Source of the DNA: Gilvimarinus agarilyticus
GTDB lineage: Bacteria; Pseudomonadota; Gammaproteobacteria; Pseudomonadales; Cellvibrionaceae
DNA: 35,514 bases
Direction: 5' to 3'
NCBI RefSeq assembly: GCF_000832015.1
Contig: NZ_JXCJ01000001.1
Coordinates: 2,073,009 to 2,108,522, forward strand
Positions 15,667 to 24,443 of this stretch are shown piece after piece; position 1 is the first letter of the stretch; the number at the start of each line of letters is the position of its first letter. The notes beneath the pieces were generated by a model. It made no database searches. It had not been told where the DNA came from and was given only the letters and a program-made list of their open reading frames with translations. The position numbers were made by a program, and so were the translations under genes.

Positions 15667-16530
15667 ATGACAGACGAGTATGTACCCCCTAAAGTGTGGA
15701 AAATGGATGCCGAAAATGGCGGCACCTGGGGCAAGTTAAATCGGCCGGTGGCGGGCTCAACCTTTGAGCGCACCCTGCCTCGCGGCAAACAGCCCCTGCA
15801 GCTGCACTCGCTTGCAACACCTAATGGGCAAAAAGTAACCATCATGCTCGAAGAGCTGCTTGCGCAAGGTGAAGCGGGCGCCGAGTACGACGCCTACCTG
15901 ATTGATATTGGCGAGGGCGATCAGTTTTCGTCTGGCTTTGTGGCGCTAAACCCCAACTCTAAAATCCCTGCGCTGCTCGATTGCTCGCTCGATACTCCGG
16001 TGCGGGTGTTTGAGTCGGGCGCGATTTTATTGTATCTGGCCGAAAAGTTTGGCCATTTTTTACCCAAGGAGTTAACCACACGCACCGAGGCGCTAAACTG
16101 GTTGTTTTGGTTGCAGGGCTCGGCGCCTTATTTGGGGGGTGGCTTTGGTCACTTTTATGCCTACGCTCCGGCTAAATTTGAATACCCAATCAACCGCTTC
16201 ACCATGGAAACCAAGCGGCAGCTGGATGTGCTTGATCAGCGTTTAGCAAACAACTGTTATTTAGCCGGTGGTGAGTACACGATTGCCGATATGGCCACCT
16301 GGACATGGTACGGCAATTTAGTGCTGGGTGAGCTGTACGATGCCGCCGAGTTTTTAGACGTAAAAAGCTATAGCCATGTAAAACGCTGGGCGCAGGAAAT
16401 TCTTGAGCGCCCTGCGGTGCAGCGCGGGCGTATCGTCAATCGCACCTGGGGCGAGCGTTGGGAGCAGCTGCCCGAGCGGCACTCGGCGGCCGACATCGAT
16501 AACGTATTAGCGCTAAAAAATGCGGACTGA
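15667..16530 (+). CDS. yghU: YghU-type glutathione S-transferase / disulfide-bond oxidoreductase
   Basis: The 287-residue protein matches E. coli YghU (288 aa) along its whole length as I remember it. It has an N-terminal extension (YVPPKVW, GGTWGKLNRPVAG), the thioredoxin-like domain with TPNGQKVTIMLEELLA and NPNSKIPAL, and the helical domain with WLFWLQGSAPYLGGGFGHFY and YTIADMA. The ATG at 15667, 5 nt after AAGAGG, fits YghU better than the GTG at 15661. YghU-type enzymes bind two glutathione molecules and reduce disulfides and peroxides in the cytoplasm. It is not obviously linked to the cobalamin genes, and a 59-bp gap separates it from btuF. Confidence 0.93.
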   Translation: MTDEYVPPKVWKMDAENGGTWGKLNRPVAGSTFERTLPRGKQPLQLHSLATPNGQKVTIMLEELLAQGEAGAEYDAYLIDIGEGDQFSSGFVALNPNSKIPALLDCSLDTPVRVFESGAILLYLAEKFGHFLPKELTTRTEALNWLFWLQGSAPYLGGGFGHFYAYAPAKFEYPINRFTMETKRQLDVLDQRLANNCYLAGGEYTIADMATWTWYGNLVLGELYDAAEFLDVKSYSHVKRWAQEILERPAVQRGRIVNRTWGERWEQLPERHSAADIDNVLALKNAD

Positions 16531-16534
16531 ACGT

Positions 16535-16885
16535 ATGGCGAGAACGCCGCCGGTGTTTCTGATGGTTTGGCTGGCACTGCTTGTCTCGTGCAGTGCGAGT
16601 GCCCGTGAAATTACCTTAAACGTCGGGCAGGAGTATCAAGTGCCCGACGATAAGGTATGGGTGATTAAGTCCGTGGCGCCGGCGCCTTGTAATATTTGTA
16701 CCGCGGATGTTTATATTAGTGGTGAGGCCAGTAATGTAGAGATCGCCGGGGTCATCATGCACGGTACGTTTGATTTCTCTATCAGTGACGAGCATCACCA
16801 TAAGGTTGTACTTTATGGCGGCACTCACGTATCCGTGGGCGATAGTCGCCAAACGTTAGTGGTAAAAGAGCAGCCTATGGAGTAG
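16535..16885 (+). CDS. Small predicted lipoprotein of unknown function
   Basis: I do not recognise this family. The protein is 116 residues from the ATG at 16535, or 121 from the ATG at 16520, which would overlap yghU by 11 bp; neither has a good ribosome site. A hydrophobic N-terminus ends in LVSC, which fits a lipobox with the Cys at residue 19, followed by Ser, so outer-membrane lipidation is possible; cleavage after SASA by signal peptidase I is the alternative. The mature part is rich in beta-forming residues and has a CNIC pair, a DEHHHK cluster that could bind metal, and no membrane segment. It may be translationally coupled to yghU. Function not assigned. Confidence 0.7.
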   Translation: MARTPPVFLMVWLALLVSCSASAREITLNVGQEYQVPDDKVWVIKSVAPAPCNICTADVYISGEASNVEIAGVIMHGTFDFSISDEHHHKVVLYGGTHVSVGDSRQTLVVKEQPME

Positions 16886-16940
16886 TAAACGCTCCACGCT
16901 TTACACCAGTTATAACACTTCTTTTTAGCAGGCATTGGCC

Positions 16941-17126
16941 ATGACAAATGTCTTACCCTTTAAGCGCCCCAGCCCAAAACAAAAACACAAAGGTAAAACT
17001 TTGTGCAAAAGCGGCTTTCATAAATGGAAGGTGGTTACCGCGCAGCAGTTTGACGTAAAGCAGGGCAAGCTAGTAACCAAGTCTAAGTGCGAGCGCTGTG
17101 GTGAAGAGAAGGTGGAGGCGAAGTGA
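16941..17126 (+). CDS. 61-residue zinc-ribbon-like protein
   Basis: The ATG at 16941 has AGCAGG about 7 nt upstream; a TTG two codons earlier is less likely. The protein is basic at the N-terminus (FKRPSPKQKHKGK). It then has Cys-x4-His (CKSGFHKW) and, some 27 residues on, Cys-x2-Cys (CERCGEEK), together a plausible single zinc site. The layout resembles small phage-associated DUF1660-type proteins, which also read C-x-GHKW ... CxRCG, but I cannot confirm family membership. It lies 55 bp after the lipoprotein gene and ends just before the heptad array at 17131. Confidence 0.75.
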   Translation: MTNVLPFKRPSPKQKHKGKTLCKSGFHKWKVVTAQQFDVKQGKLVTKSKCERCGEEKVEAK

Positions 17127-17130
17127 GTGG

Positions 17131-17247
17131 ACGGGAAAGGGGGGACGGTTAACGGTGAACGGATTAAAAAAGGAGGGCATTTGCACTCCTTTTTAGTGGC
17201 TGAATAACGGGGAGCTGGTGCTTCGCTCCCCGTGAACCGTCTCCCGT
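17131..17247. repeat. Inverted ACGGNNN heptad array, locus 1
   Basis: Five consecutive 7-bp units run from 17131 to 17165 (ACGGGAA, AGGGGGG, ACGGTTA, ACGGTGA, ACGGATT). After the terminator hairpin and a 9-bp perfect stem ACGGGGAGC/GCTCCCCGT (17207-17215, 17225-17233), three units in inverse orientation follow in strict phase (17227-17247: TCCCCGT, GAACCGT, CTCCCGT). The array fills the space between two convergent gene ends. The same architecture recurs at 26261-26353 and 28252-28350. Confidence 0.75.
17167..17194. terminator. Bidirectional intrinsic terminator
   Basis: AAAAAGGAG (17167-17175) pairs with CTCCTTTTT (17186-17194) around a 10-nt loop. The A and T runs on either side make it usable from both strands, which suits its place between the convergent zinc-ribbon gene and GH43 gene. 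Confidence 0.7.
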
Positions 17248-17249
17248 TT

Positions 17250-20200
17250 TTACTCCTCCACCAAAGCTTGAATCACATCAGCGGAAACCGCTTCGTTATA
17301 AATAACCAGCTCGTCAATCAAACCGTAGAAGGGAACATCCCAGTAGTTAACGCCCAGTGCAAAGCTATTGCCGCTGGCGGCGAACACGCTCGGGAAGCCT
17401 GTGGCATTAAACACTTGCGTACCATTTAGGTACAAGGTGACGGAGCCGTTATCGACCACGGCGGCAAAGTGGGTCCACTGGCCCGGAATAATCTGAGTGC
17501 CAGTGTCGCCGTCAAACCAGTTGGTGCCCGACCACAACATGGTGTTACCTGAGGTGCCAGGGCCAAAAGGTACAACACTGAACCAGCTATCAGTTGAGCT
17601 TGCGCCAAAAAACGCTGGAGTGAATGCCGTAAGGCTGGTGGGGTTTAACCATAAGCCAAACGAGTAGCGGTTGCCGGTAATCAAATCGTTGGGCAGTAAA
17701 ACCCCACTGCTACCGTCCAGGCTAATGGCCGAGCCTACTTGGCCGGGCGCATAGCTTAAGCTGCCGCCGGCGTCTCCCAGCAACATTCCGTTCGTCATGC
17801 CAGCTGCAAAGTTACCCGCGTCGTCATCCAGGTGGTCGTTAAAGCTGTAATGCGCCATGGGGGTAGGGGGCGCCAGCGAGTCGACCGTCGCAATAAACGC
17901 TTTGCTGGTGGTTTGTCCGTCCAGCGTGATGGTCGCGGTCAGGGTGACGTCGCTATCGTAAAGCTCGGGGCGCTGCACCACGGCGATATTGCCTTCAATG
18001 CGAATCAAGCTGGCGTCTGAGGTGCTCCAGCTAACGACCGAGGCAAAAGGCCCGGAGGCGGGCAGGGTAACGTTATTTTGCACACCGTTTAAATCGCCCA
18101 GGCTTAAGATGTCTGCGGCCGAGGCTAGCAGCTCGCTGGTGGTTTTTGCCTCGATATCCAGCGCTTGTATTTCTTCCGCGCTGAGTGCTGCGTCGTAAAC
18201 ATTGAGCTCGTCAATTAGGCCACTGTAAGGCGTATCCCAAAAATTGACCCCTAAGCTAAACTCGCCTTCTTGTTCACTGAAAAAGTCAGTCAGTGATGCG
18301 CCGGTATATTTAGCATCGCCATCAATATAGACGGTGACGGTGCCGTGATTGACGCTAAAGGCCAGGTGGCTCCAGGCGTTGGCCGGAATAAGCTCGCCGG
18401 TGGTGGCATCCACCCAGGCCTGGGCGCCGCTCCACAGCATCGTATTGTCATCCCAGCCTTGCGGTTGCAGGCTGATCCACTGATCGGATGCTCCCGCGCC
18501 ATTGGGTAGCCCGCCAAAAAACACTGTTGCCATCGGCGTGATAACCGTGGGGTTGACCCACAGAGATACCGTGTACTCGTAGTTATCGATTAAGCCGTTG
18601 GGCAGTTGTACGCCGTTGCTGCCATCTAATAACAGTGCCTGGCCCTGCTGGCCAGCGGCATAGGTAACCGTACCCAGGGTGTTTGCCCGGTCGGCTGTTG
18701 CCTGTCCGTCACTGTAGCGGCCGGTACTGTCGCTTAAGTTGTCTTCAAATTTAAATTGCGCTAAGCGGTTAAAGGCGGAGCGCTCTTGTACCGTAATGGT
18801 GAAAGATTTCTGGCTCTGTACGCCATCGCGCTCAATGGTCGCGGTCAGGCTAACCGTTGCGTCACCCTCGCCATCGTTGGGGCGGGTAACGGCGCCAGTG
18901 GTACTGATGACAGCCGGGTTGTCGCTCTCCCAGCTGATGCTTGCACCGCGCGCACCCTCGAGCGGCAAGGCAAGCTTGCTGCCCTTAAAGCTGGTGGGCA
19001 GTGTCAGAGCGTCATCAATGGCGTCGATGATTTCATCATTGGTTTTGCTTTGCAGTTGTATCCCCCAAAGTGACACACCGGTATCGGACATGGCACTGAA
19101 GGTGGGTATTAATTGATTAAGGCGCGGATCCCACTGCCAGGCGGCGACACCGTCAAACACTTCACCGCCATCCAGACTGATGGTGATACGCTCAGGCTGC
19201 TCGGGGTACAGCGTGTAGCGGCCGGTTACCTCACCACTGATGGTGCCGTCGTCGTTAAAGTGCGCATCTACTGACTCATGGGCGATACGGTTAATATCTT
19301 TTTGGTGATTAACAATCTGGAAGTCACCCACAATATCGGCGTAGTCGACGATATTCTCGCCCTCGATGGGGGCGTAACGCTGGGGCGAGGCCACCAGCCA
19401 GCCGTCGTTGTTAAGCCACATCTCGTGCACGCGAATGGCATGGCCTTCACCGCGGTTGGGGAAGCGGGTGTGAGTAATCAGGTAGTGCTTGCCAGTGGCT
19501 TCGTCATAGTACGCCGAGTTATGACCGGGGGCCAAATAACCACGGGCCTCGGCATCAGAGCCCGGGTACGAGCCAAAGGTAAAGCCGCCCATTAGTTTTG
19601 TGCCGTAAGGGGCAATGTTGTCCCAGCTGCCGCGGGCGTTAGCCACGTCGTTACCGGCAGCATCTAAATAAGGGCCGTCGGGTGTGCGCGAGCGAGCTAC
19701 ACGAATGTTGTACCCTTCGGCGGCCACATAGCCGCCAAATGAGACAAACATATAGTAGTAATCGGATTCGGGGCTGTAGATGACAAAGCTGCCTTCAATC
19801 TGGCTGTGATTGCCGCCGATGATGTGCTTGCCATAGCCCTGGTCGGGCTCGGGCTTGCCGGTAGTTTCGTCCATTTTTAGCACGAAAATACCGCCAGAGT
19901 AGGAGCCGTAAGACATCCACAAGTCGCCGTTTTTGTCGAAAAAGGCTGTGGGGTCAATAACGTTGGGGTGAATATTGGCGTTAAAACTGTCTAGCCCGCC
20001 GACGTTGTACTCGCCTTGCATTTCCGCGTCGGTCTGGCCGGAATAAAGAAACACCCCCTGATCTTCATAGGGGCCTTCTACATGGTCCGATACCGCTACC
20101 CCTAAGTAAGAGCGCGGGCCGTCGCACTCGCCGGTAGCGGGCTGGGTGCAATGGTTGTAGTAAAAATAGTAGCGGCCATCGGCCAGGCGAATAATATCTG

Positions 20201-20882
20201 AGGCCCACGAGCCGACATAACCGCCAGTCCATGCAATGCCCTCGGCAATCTCAGTGGCGTAGGTGTTAAACAGTGGGTTTAAATCGTTTACGTCGTTGGC
20301 GACCAATTCCCAGTTTACTAAGTCGCTACTTTTGGCAAAGCCTAAGTGCGAGCCCACGACATAATACGTACCGTCTTCGGCGCGAATGATCGAGGGGTCA
20401 TGCACCGCAACGTCGTTAAAGTTAACCAGCGCCGGGTTGATGGTTGGATCGGCGTAGGTGGTGAGTGCCGCCGCCGATGAGCTGCTGAAGGAGGGCGCCG
20501 AGCTTGATGACACTGCAACACTTGAGGAGCTTGAGGCCACAGAGCTAGAGCTAATTGAACTTGATGACACAACCACACTTGAGGTTTGTGAGCTTGAACT
20601 ACTGGTTACAGGGTCGCCGTCAGATGAAGAGGACGAGGCCACCGAGGAGCTGGAAGAGGTAACGCTGGATGTCGATGACGCGATGCTGGAGCTAATCGAG
20701 CTGGATGATTCGCTGCTCGAGGGTTCTGAGCTGGCGATCACACTGCTGGAAGATGCTGAGCTTGCCGGAACACTGCTGGTTGAGCTGGACGATGATGTGT
20801 TGTTATTGCCCCCGTCGGACTCACTACCGCAACCGGCCACAGATAACACACTCACCGCGAGGGCGAGAGCACGTATAGACAT
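17250..20882 (-). CDS. GH43 arabinanase-like lipoprotein with Ser-rich linker, Ig-like and LamG domains
   Basis: This is a 1210-residue protein with AAGGGG 7 nt before its ATG. A lipobox (VAGC, Cys18) is followed by a linker of almost pure Ser with Val/Ala/Ile (about 29-137). A five-bladed beta-propeller GH43 domain (about 145-515) has the expected acids: Asp162 (VHDPS), Asp310 (VIDPT) and Glu364 (QIEGSF). A beta-rich C-terminal extension follows (about 515-615), then an atrophied-Ig-like repeat (625-700), a LamG/concanavalin-like domain (about 705-905), a second Ig-like repeat (about 915-1005) and a second LamG domain (about 1010-1210). Subfamily features resemble endo-alpha-1,5-L-arabinanases (Abn2 type), so arabinan side chains of pectin are the likely substrate; the LamG units probably bind carbohydrate. 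It is likely surface-anchored. An AT-rich promoter region (20885-20960) precedes it. Confidence 0.88.
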   Translation of the reverse strand: MSIRALALAVSVLSVAGCGSESDGGNNNTSSSSSTSSVPASSASSSSVIASSEPSSSESSSSISSSIASSTSSVTSSSSSVASSSSSDGDPVTSSSSSQTSSVVVSSSSISSSSVASSSSSVAVSSSSAPSFSSSSAAALTTYADPTINPALVNFNDVAVHDPSIIRAEDGTYYVVGSHLGFAKSSDLVNWELVANDVNDLNPLFNTYATEIAEGIAWTGGYVGSWASDIIRLADGRYYFYYNHCTQPATGECDGPRSYLGVAVSDHVEGPYEDQGVFLYSGQTDAEMQGEYNVGGLDSFNANIHPNVIDPTAFFDKNGDLWMSYGSYSGGIFVLKMDETTGKPEPDQGYGKHIIGGNHSQIEGSFVIYSPESDYYYMFVSFGGYVAAEGYNIRVARSRTPDGPYLDAAGNDVANARGSWDNIAPYGTKLMGGFTFGSYPGSDAEARGYLAPGHNSAYYDEATGKHYLITHTRFPNRGEGHAIRVHEMWLNNDGWLVASPQRYAPIEGENIVDYADIVGDFQIVNHQKDINRIAHESVDAHFNDDGTISGEVTGRYTLYPEQPERITISLDGGEVFDGVAAWQWDPRLNQLIPTFSAMSDTGVSLWGIQLQSKTNDEIIDAIDDALTLPTSFKGSKLALPLEGARGASISWESDNPAVISTTGAVTRPNDGEGDATVSLTATIERDGVQSQKSFTITVQERSAFNRLAQFKFEDNLSDSTGRYSDGQATADRANTLGTVTYAAGQQGQALLLDGSNGVQLPNGLIDNYEYTVSLWVNPTVITPMATVFFGGLPNGAGASDQWISLQPQGWDDNTMLWSGAQAWVDATTGELIPANAWSHLAFSVNHGTVTVYIDGDAKYTGASLTDFFSEQEGEFSLGVNFWDTPYSGLIDELNVYDAALSAEEIQALDIEAKTTSELLASAADILSLGDLNGVQNNVTLPASGPFASVVSWSTSDASLIRIEGNIAVVQRPELYDSDVTLTATITLDGQTTSKAFIATVDSLAPPTPMAHYSFNDHLDDDAGNFAAGMTNGMLLGDAGGSLSYAPGQVGSAISLDGSSGVLLPNDLITGNRYSFGLWLNPTSLTAFTPAFFGASSTDSWFSVVPFGPGTSGNTMLWSGTNWFDGDTGTQIIPGQWTHFAAVVDNGSVTLYLNGTQVFNATGFPSVFAASGNSFALGVNYWDVPFYGLIDELVIYNEAVSADVIQALVEE

Positions 20883-21126
20883 AGAGATACCCCTTATTAT
20901 ATTTAGATTAATTGTGAACTGCTTACCGCTAATAAGTAATACAATAATAAAATACTACTGATAAGTAAAGTAAAGCTAACTCAGGCGTGAGGTGCGCTGA
21001 GGCAGGGGGCAGTAAATAAGTGCTGGATGGTATCGCGCAGCCGAGCGACCGCGTTGGGGCATAAAGTAATGCTACAGGTGGGTAAAAGCGTGAAAGCCGG
21101 CGTTATTTGCGCCGAAGAGGTGGGGT

Positions 21127-21152
21127 GCCTGACGCGCGGGCGCGCGTCAGGC
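21127..21152 (-). terminator. Strong hairpin after slyD, probable terminator
   Basis: GCCTGACGCGC (21127-21137) and GCGCGTCAGGC (21142-21152) form a perfect 11-bp stem with a 4-nt loop, 7 bp beyond the slyD stop. No T run follows on either strand, so it may protect the 3' end rather than terminate by itself. Confidence 0.5.
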
Positions 21153-21159
21153 TGTGGTC

Positions 21160-21642
21160 TTAGTGCTCGTGGCCGCCAGCACCGTGGGCGTGACCGTGGG
21201 TTTTTTCTTCCTCGGTCGCTTCGCGGATGTCGGTGATCTCAACATCAAAGTTCAGGTCAACACCGGCCAACGGGTGGTTGGCATCAACGGTGACCATGTC
21301 GCCGTTAACGGCGGCAATGGTTACTACCTGCATACCGTTTTCGGTTTGCGCGTGAAACTCCATGCCTTCTTCTACTTTGTCGACACCGGTGAACATGTTT
21401 GATGGCAACTCTTGCATCATCGCATCGTTGCGCTCGCCGTAAGCTTCAGCGGCAGGTACCGCCACTTGCAGCTTGTCGCCAACTTGCTTGCCAACCAGTT
21501 CTTTTTCCAGGCCGGGGATAATGTTACCGGCGCCGTGCAGGTACGCCAGCGGCTCGCGGCCGTCAGACGAATCCAGTACCTTGCCTTCCTTGTCGGTAAG
21601 GGTGTAATGGAAGCTGGCAACGCAGTTGTCAGAGATATTCAT
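21160..21642 (-). CDS. slyD: FKBP-type peptidyl-prolyl cis-trans isomerase SlyD
   Basis: The 160-residue protein has the SlyD arrangement. FKBP halves (YTLTDKEGKVLDSS, ending in ANHPLAGVDLNFDVEI) flank an insert-in-flap chaperone domain (about residues 70-120), and a histidine-rich tail (HGHAHGAGGHEH) can bind nickel or other metals. E. coli SlyD is longer (196 aa) because of a bigger tail. It acts in the cytoplasm as a folding helper and a metallochaperone, for example for hydrogenase nickel. It is a single-gene unit. Confidence 0.93.
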   Translation of the reverse strand: MNISDNCVASFHYTLTDKEGKVLDSSDGREPLAYLHGAGNIIPGLEKELVGKQVGDKLQVAVPAAEAYGERNDAMMQELPSNMFTGVDKVEEGMEFHAQTENGMQVVTIAAVNGDMVTVDANHPLAGVDLNFDVEITDIREATEEEKTHGHAHGAGGHEH

Positions 21643-21703
21643 AAAAATAGCCTTTGCTTTTTAGTGAGTGAACTGTGGCGTTTCATCTGCCTCGCAGAGC
21701 GCC

Positions 21704-22450
21704 TTAATTAAATGTCGAGATCTTTTTGTTGTCGACCTCGGCCTCGTCGATGTTGATGGTGTAAACGTCGCCGTCTTCTTCCTGCTGCATACGTACCAGC
21801 AAATAATCGTACTTAGGGGCCATCCAGGCATAGGTGACCCGGTCGCTGTCTTTGCGGGTGCGCTTAATTTTCACCGTATCGACTTCCCCCAGCGGGGTCT
21901 TCAAGCGCTCGTTGCCGACAATGGCAAACTCGTAACGCTTGGTTTTGCCGCCGTCGGCAATGTTGTACGCCAGATTTTCGGTTTTGCCGGCGATCAGGTC
22001 GCGCTGCAGCTGGATCTGAAAACTGACTTTGTCCTGCGTCCCCACGGGGACATCCATCTTCCAGGGGTTGTCATTGATGTCGTTGATTACCTTGCGCGTA
22101 TCCCAGTCGAAGGTGATGCGCGCTTTACGATCGCGGCCCAGCCCCGAGCGATCGTAGGTGTAAAGCTCTGGTTGCAGTAGCTCGCCCTCGGGTGAGCTAA
22201 AGGTGCTGGTTTCTTCGATGCTTGCCACCAGCGAGTCGGCAAAAAAGCGTAATTTGTGGCGGTTGTCATCCAGCGGCGTTAGCTCGTGGGTGACAGTGAC
22301 GGTCATGCCGTACACCGATGATTTATAAATGTTGCGAAACTGCTCGGGTGGTGTTGCCTCGTCGGCAGCATTGGCTGCTGGTAACCATAAGCCCGCGGTC
22401 AGTGTCGCGCCTGTTAGTAACCCTAAGGTCAAGCGTTTAAGTCGAGTCAT
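21704..22450 (-). CDS. DUF3108 domain-containing periplasmic protein
   Basis: The 248-residue protein has a clear signal peptide ending near NAADE. The DUF3108 pattern is visible: FRNIYKSSVYGMTVTVTHEL near the start of the mature protein, then FSSPEGELLQPELYTYDR, DNPWKMDVPVGTQDKVSFQ and the closing APKYDYLLVRMQQEEDGD. The family has no established biochemical role; it is predicted to be a beta-barrel-like periplasmic protein. The order DUF3108-purN-purM followed by DUF2066-hda on the other strand is the same as in Pseudomonas (PA0943-PA0947 region, from memory). It starts 6 bp after purN. Confidence 0.85.
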   Translation of the reverse strand: MTRLKRLTLGLLTGATLTAGLWLPAANAADEATPPEQFRNIYKSSVYGMTVTVTHELTPLDDNRHKLRFFADSLVASIEETSTFSSPEGELLQPELYTYDRSGLGRDRKARITFDWDTRKVINDINDNPWKMDVPVGTQDKVSFQIQLQRDLIAGKTENLAYNIADGGKTKRYEFAIVGNERLKTPLGEVDTVKIKRTRKDSDRVTYAWMAPKYDYLLVRMQQEEDGDVYTINIDEAEVDNKKISTFN

Positions 22451-22456
22451 AAATCC

Positions 22457-23125
22457 CTATGCTTGCGGTTGTAAGTTCCTTACTTGGTAACCGCCGGGCG
22501 GCAAAGGTTCACCGTCAAGCAGTACCCGATTCTCGTTCATGACCAGACGACCTTCACAAAACCAGCGCACGGCCATGGGGTAGATAATATGCTCTTGTTG
22601 TTGCACTCGTGCGGCAAGGCTTGCGGCATCGTCACTGGCTGCCACGGGCACCACGGCCTGAATGGCCGCCGGGCCACCGTCGAGCTCGGCCGTTACAAAG
22701 TGCACTGTTACGCCGTGCTCGGTATCGCCTGCCTCCAGCGCCCGCTGGTGGGTGTGCAGCCCCTGGTATTTGGGCAGTAGCGAGGGGTGAATATTGAGCA
22801 TCCGCCCGGCAAAGTGGTTGGTAAATGCCGGGGTTAAGATGCGCATAAAGCCCGCTAACACAACCAGCTGCGGTTGCAGTGTGTCGAGCTGCTCAGTGAG
22901 CGCCTGATCAAATGCCTCGCGGCTGTCGTACTCTTTGTGATCGAGGGTAATAGCGTCAATGCCGGCATCGCGCGCGCGCTCCAGGCCGCGTACGTCCGGA
23001 CGGTTGCTGATGACGGCGACGATATCAATGGGCAGCTCGCCGCTTTGCTGGCCATCAATTAATGCCTGCAGGTTGCTGCCGCTGCCTGAAATAAGCACCG
23101 CTACGCGTGTTTTAGGGCTCGTCAT
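22457..23125 (-). CDS. purN: Phosphoribosylglycinamide formyltransferase PurN
   Basis: This 222-residue enzyme has the N-terminal ISGSGSNLQAL motif. The catalytic set is Asn111 and His113 (NIHPSLLP) and Asp149 (AELDGGP), matching E. coli N106, H108 and D144 with a constant shift of five. It transfers the formyl group from 10-formyl-tetrahydrofolate to GAR, step three of purine synthesis. It begins 2 bp after purM, so the two are co-transcribed. Confidence 0.97.
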   Translation of the reverse strand: MTSPKTRVAVLISGSGSNLQALIDGQQSGELPIDIVAVISNRPDVRGLERARDAGIDAITLDHKEYDSREAFDQALTEQLDTLQPQLVVLAGFMRILTPAFTNHFAGRMLNIHPSLLPKYQGLHTHQRALEAGDTEHGVTVHFVTAELDGGPAAIQAVVPVAASDDAASLAARVQQQEHIIYPMAVRWFCEGRLVMNENRVLLDGEPLPPGGYQVRNLQPQA

Positions 23126-23127
23126 GC

Positions 23128-24180
23128 TCAGTGTAAGCCGTCCAGCTGTACTTGCTCTTCGCCCGCCGCCGCGTCGGCGATGTGACCCACCAGCAGCGCT
23201 TGCTCGCCGGCGGCTTGTAGTTGGGCAATGGCCTCGTCGGCGCGCTCGGCGGGCACCGCGATGATCATCCCAATGCCGCAGTTAAAGGTGCGGTACATTT
23301 CGCGCGAGTCAACGTTACCGGCCGCTTGTAGCCATTTAAATACGGCTGGCAGCTCCCAGGCGGTGGTGTCGATTACCGCCTTGGCGTTATCTGGCAGTAC
23401 CCGGGGGATGTTCTCTAGCAGGCCGCCACCGGTAATGTGCGATAACGCGTATACCGGCAGGGTTTTAATCAGCTCGAGCAGTGGTTTAACGTAAATGCGG
23501 GTCGGAGCCATCAGCGCATCGGCTAAGCTCTGGTCACCGCAATCTTGCTGTAAGTCGGCGCCTGAGACTTCGATGATTTTGCGAATCAACGAGTAACCGT
23601 TAGAGTGAGGGCCGCTTGAGGTAATACCAATTAGAGCATCACCGGCACTGACGTTGCTGCCATCGATGATCTCGGACTTCTCTACCACGCCTACGCAAAA
23701 GCCGGCCAAGTCGTAATCTTCGCCTTCGTACATGCCCGGCATCTCGGCGGTTTCGCCACCCACCAGCGCACAACCGGCAAGCTCGCAGCCGGCCCCTATG
23801 CCGGTAACTACGTCAGAGGCAACATCCACATTGAGTTTGCCGGTGGCATAGTAGTCGAGAAAAAACAGCGGCTCGGCTCCGGCGACAATCAGGTCGTTAA
23901 CGCACATGCCGACTAAGTCGATACCAATGGTGTCATGCTTGCCCAAATCCATCGCCAGACGCAGCTTGGTTCCCACACCGTCGGTGCCCGATACCAGTAC
24001 CGGCTGGCGGTAGCCTTCGGGCAGCTCGCACAGTGCGCCAAAGCCGCCAAGGCCGGCCATGACTTCTGGGCGACGGGTGCGTTTGGCAACGCCTTTAATA
24101 CGTTCTACCAACGCATTACCGGCATCGATATCGACACCAGCGTCTTTATAACTTAACGATTGCGGGTTTTTCTCGCTCAT
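23128..24180 (-). CDS. purM: Phosphoribosylformylglycinamidine cyclo-ligase PurM (AIR synthetase)
   Basis: The 350-residue protein shows the PurM landmarks [39 protein letters not shown]-type and [13 protein letters not shown]. It closes the imidazole ring of FGAM using ATP to give AIR. It is the first gene of the purM-purN-DUF3108 minus-strand operon and is divergent from the DUF2066 gene across a 263-bp region. Confidence 0.97.
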   Translation of the reverse strand: MSEKNPQSLSYKDAGVDIDAGNALVERIKGVAKRTRRPEVMAGLGGFGALCELPEGYRQPVLVSGTDGVGTKLRLAMDLGKHDTIGIDLVGMCVNDLIVAGAEPLFFLDYYATGKLNVDVASDVVTGIGAGCELAGCALVGGETAEMPGMYEGEDYDLAGFCVGVVEKSEIIDGSNVSAGDALIGITSSGPHSNGYSLIRKIIEVSGADLQQDCGDQSLADALMAPTRIYVKPLLELIKTLPVYALSHITGGGLLENIPRVLPDNAKAVIDTTAWELPAVFKWLQAAGNVDSREMYRTFNCGIGMIIAVPAERADEAIAQLQAAGEQALLVGHIADAAAGEEQVQLDGLH

Positions 24181-24392
24181 AGCGGCCTAGGGTCTCTCGT
24201 GCTGTGCGCCGGCCTCGACTACCGGAGGGCGTCAATGGGTGGGGCGCCGGGTCTGAAAGGCGCACATTCTAGCAGTTAATAGCCTGTAATTGCAGGTAAG
24301 GGCGGCGATATTTCGCCTGTGCGGGCAATTTAATCCCTAAGATTATCGCCACTTACTGCGCGCTATTACAAGAAAAGCGCAGCATTGCCTGT

Positions 24393-24398
24393 TACAAT
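24393..24398 (+). promoter_or_regulatory. Candidate -10 box for the DUF2066-hda transcript
   Basis: TACAAT followed by GCGCG lies 46 bp before the predicted start of the DUF2066 gene. The identical 11-mer TACAATGCGCG occurs ahead of waaC (29433-29443), which supports both as -10 plus GC-rich discriminator elements. No convincing -35 box is visible. The rest of the divergent region 24181-24443 holds no gene I can support. Confidence 0.4.
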
Positions 24399-24443
24399 GC
24401 GCGGGCTTTTATTGTCAGAGTTCGGCAGCTGGGAGACGAGACG

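Noticed and set aside
20458-20961. 167-codon plus-strand open frame rich in Glu and Leu
   Set aside because: It is the antisense of the poly-Ser linker of the GH43 gene; serine codon repeats read backwards give Glu/Leu/Asp. No ribosome site or homologue-like features.
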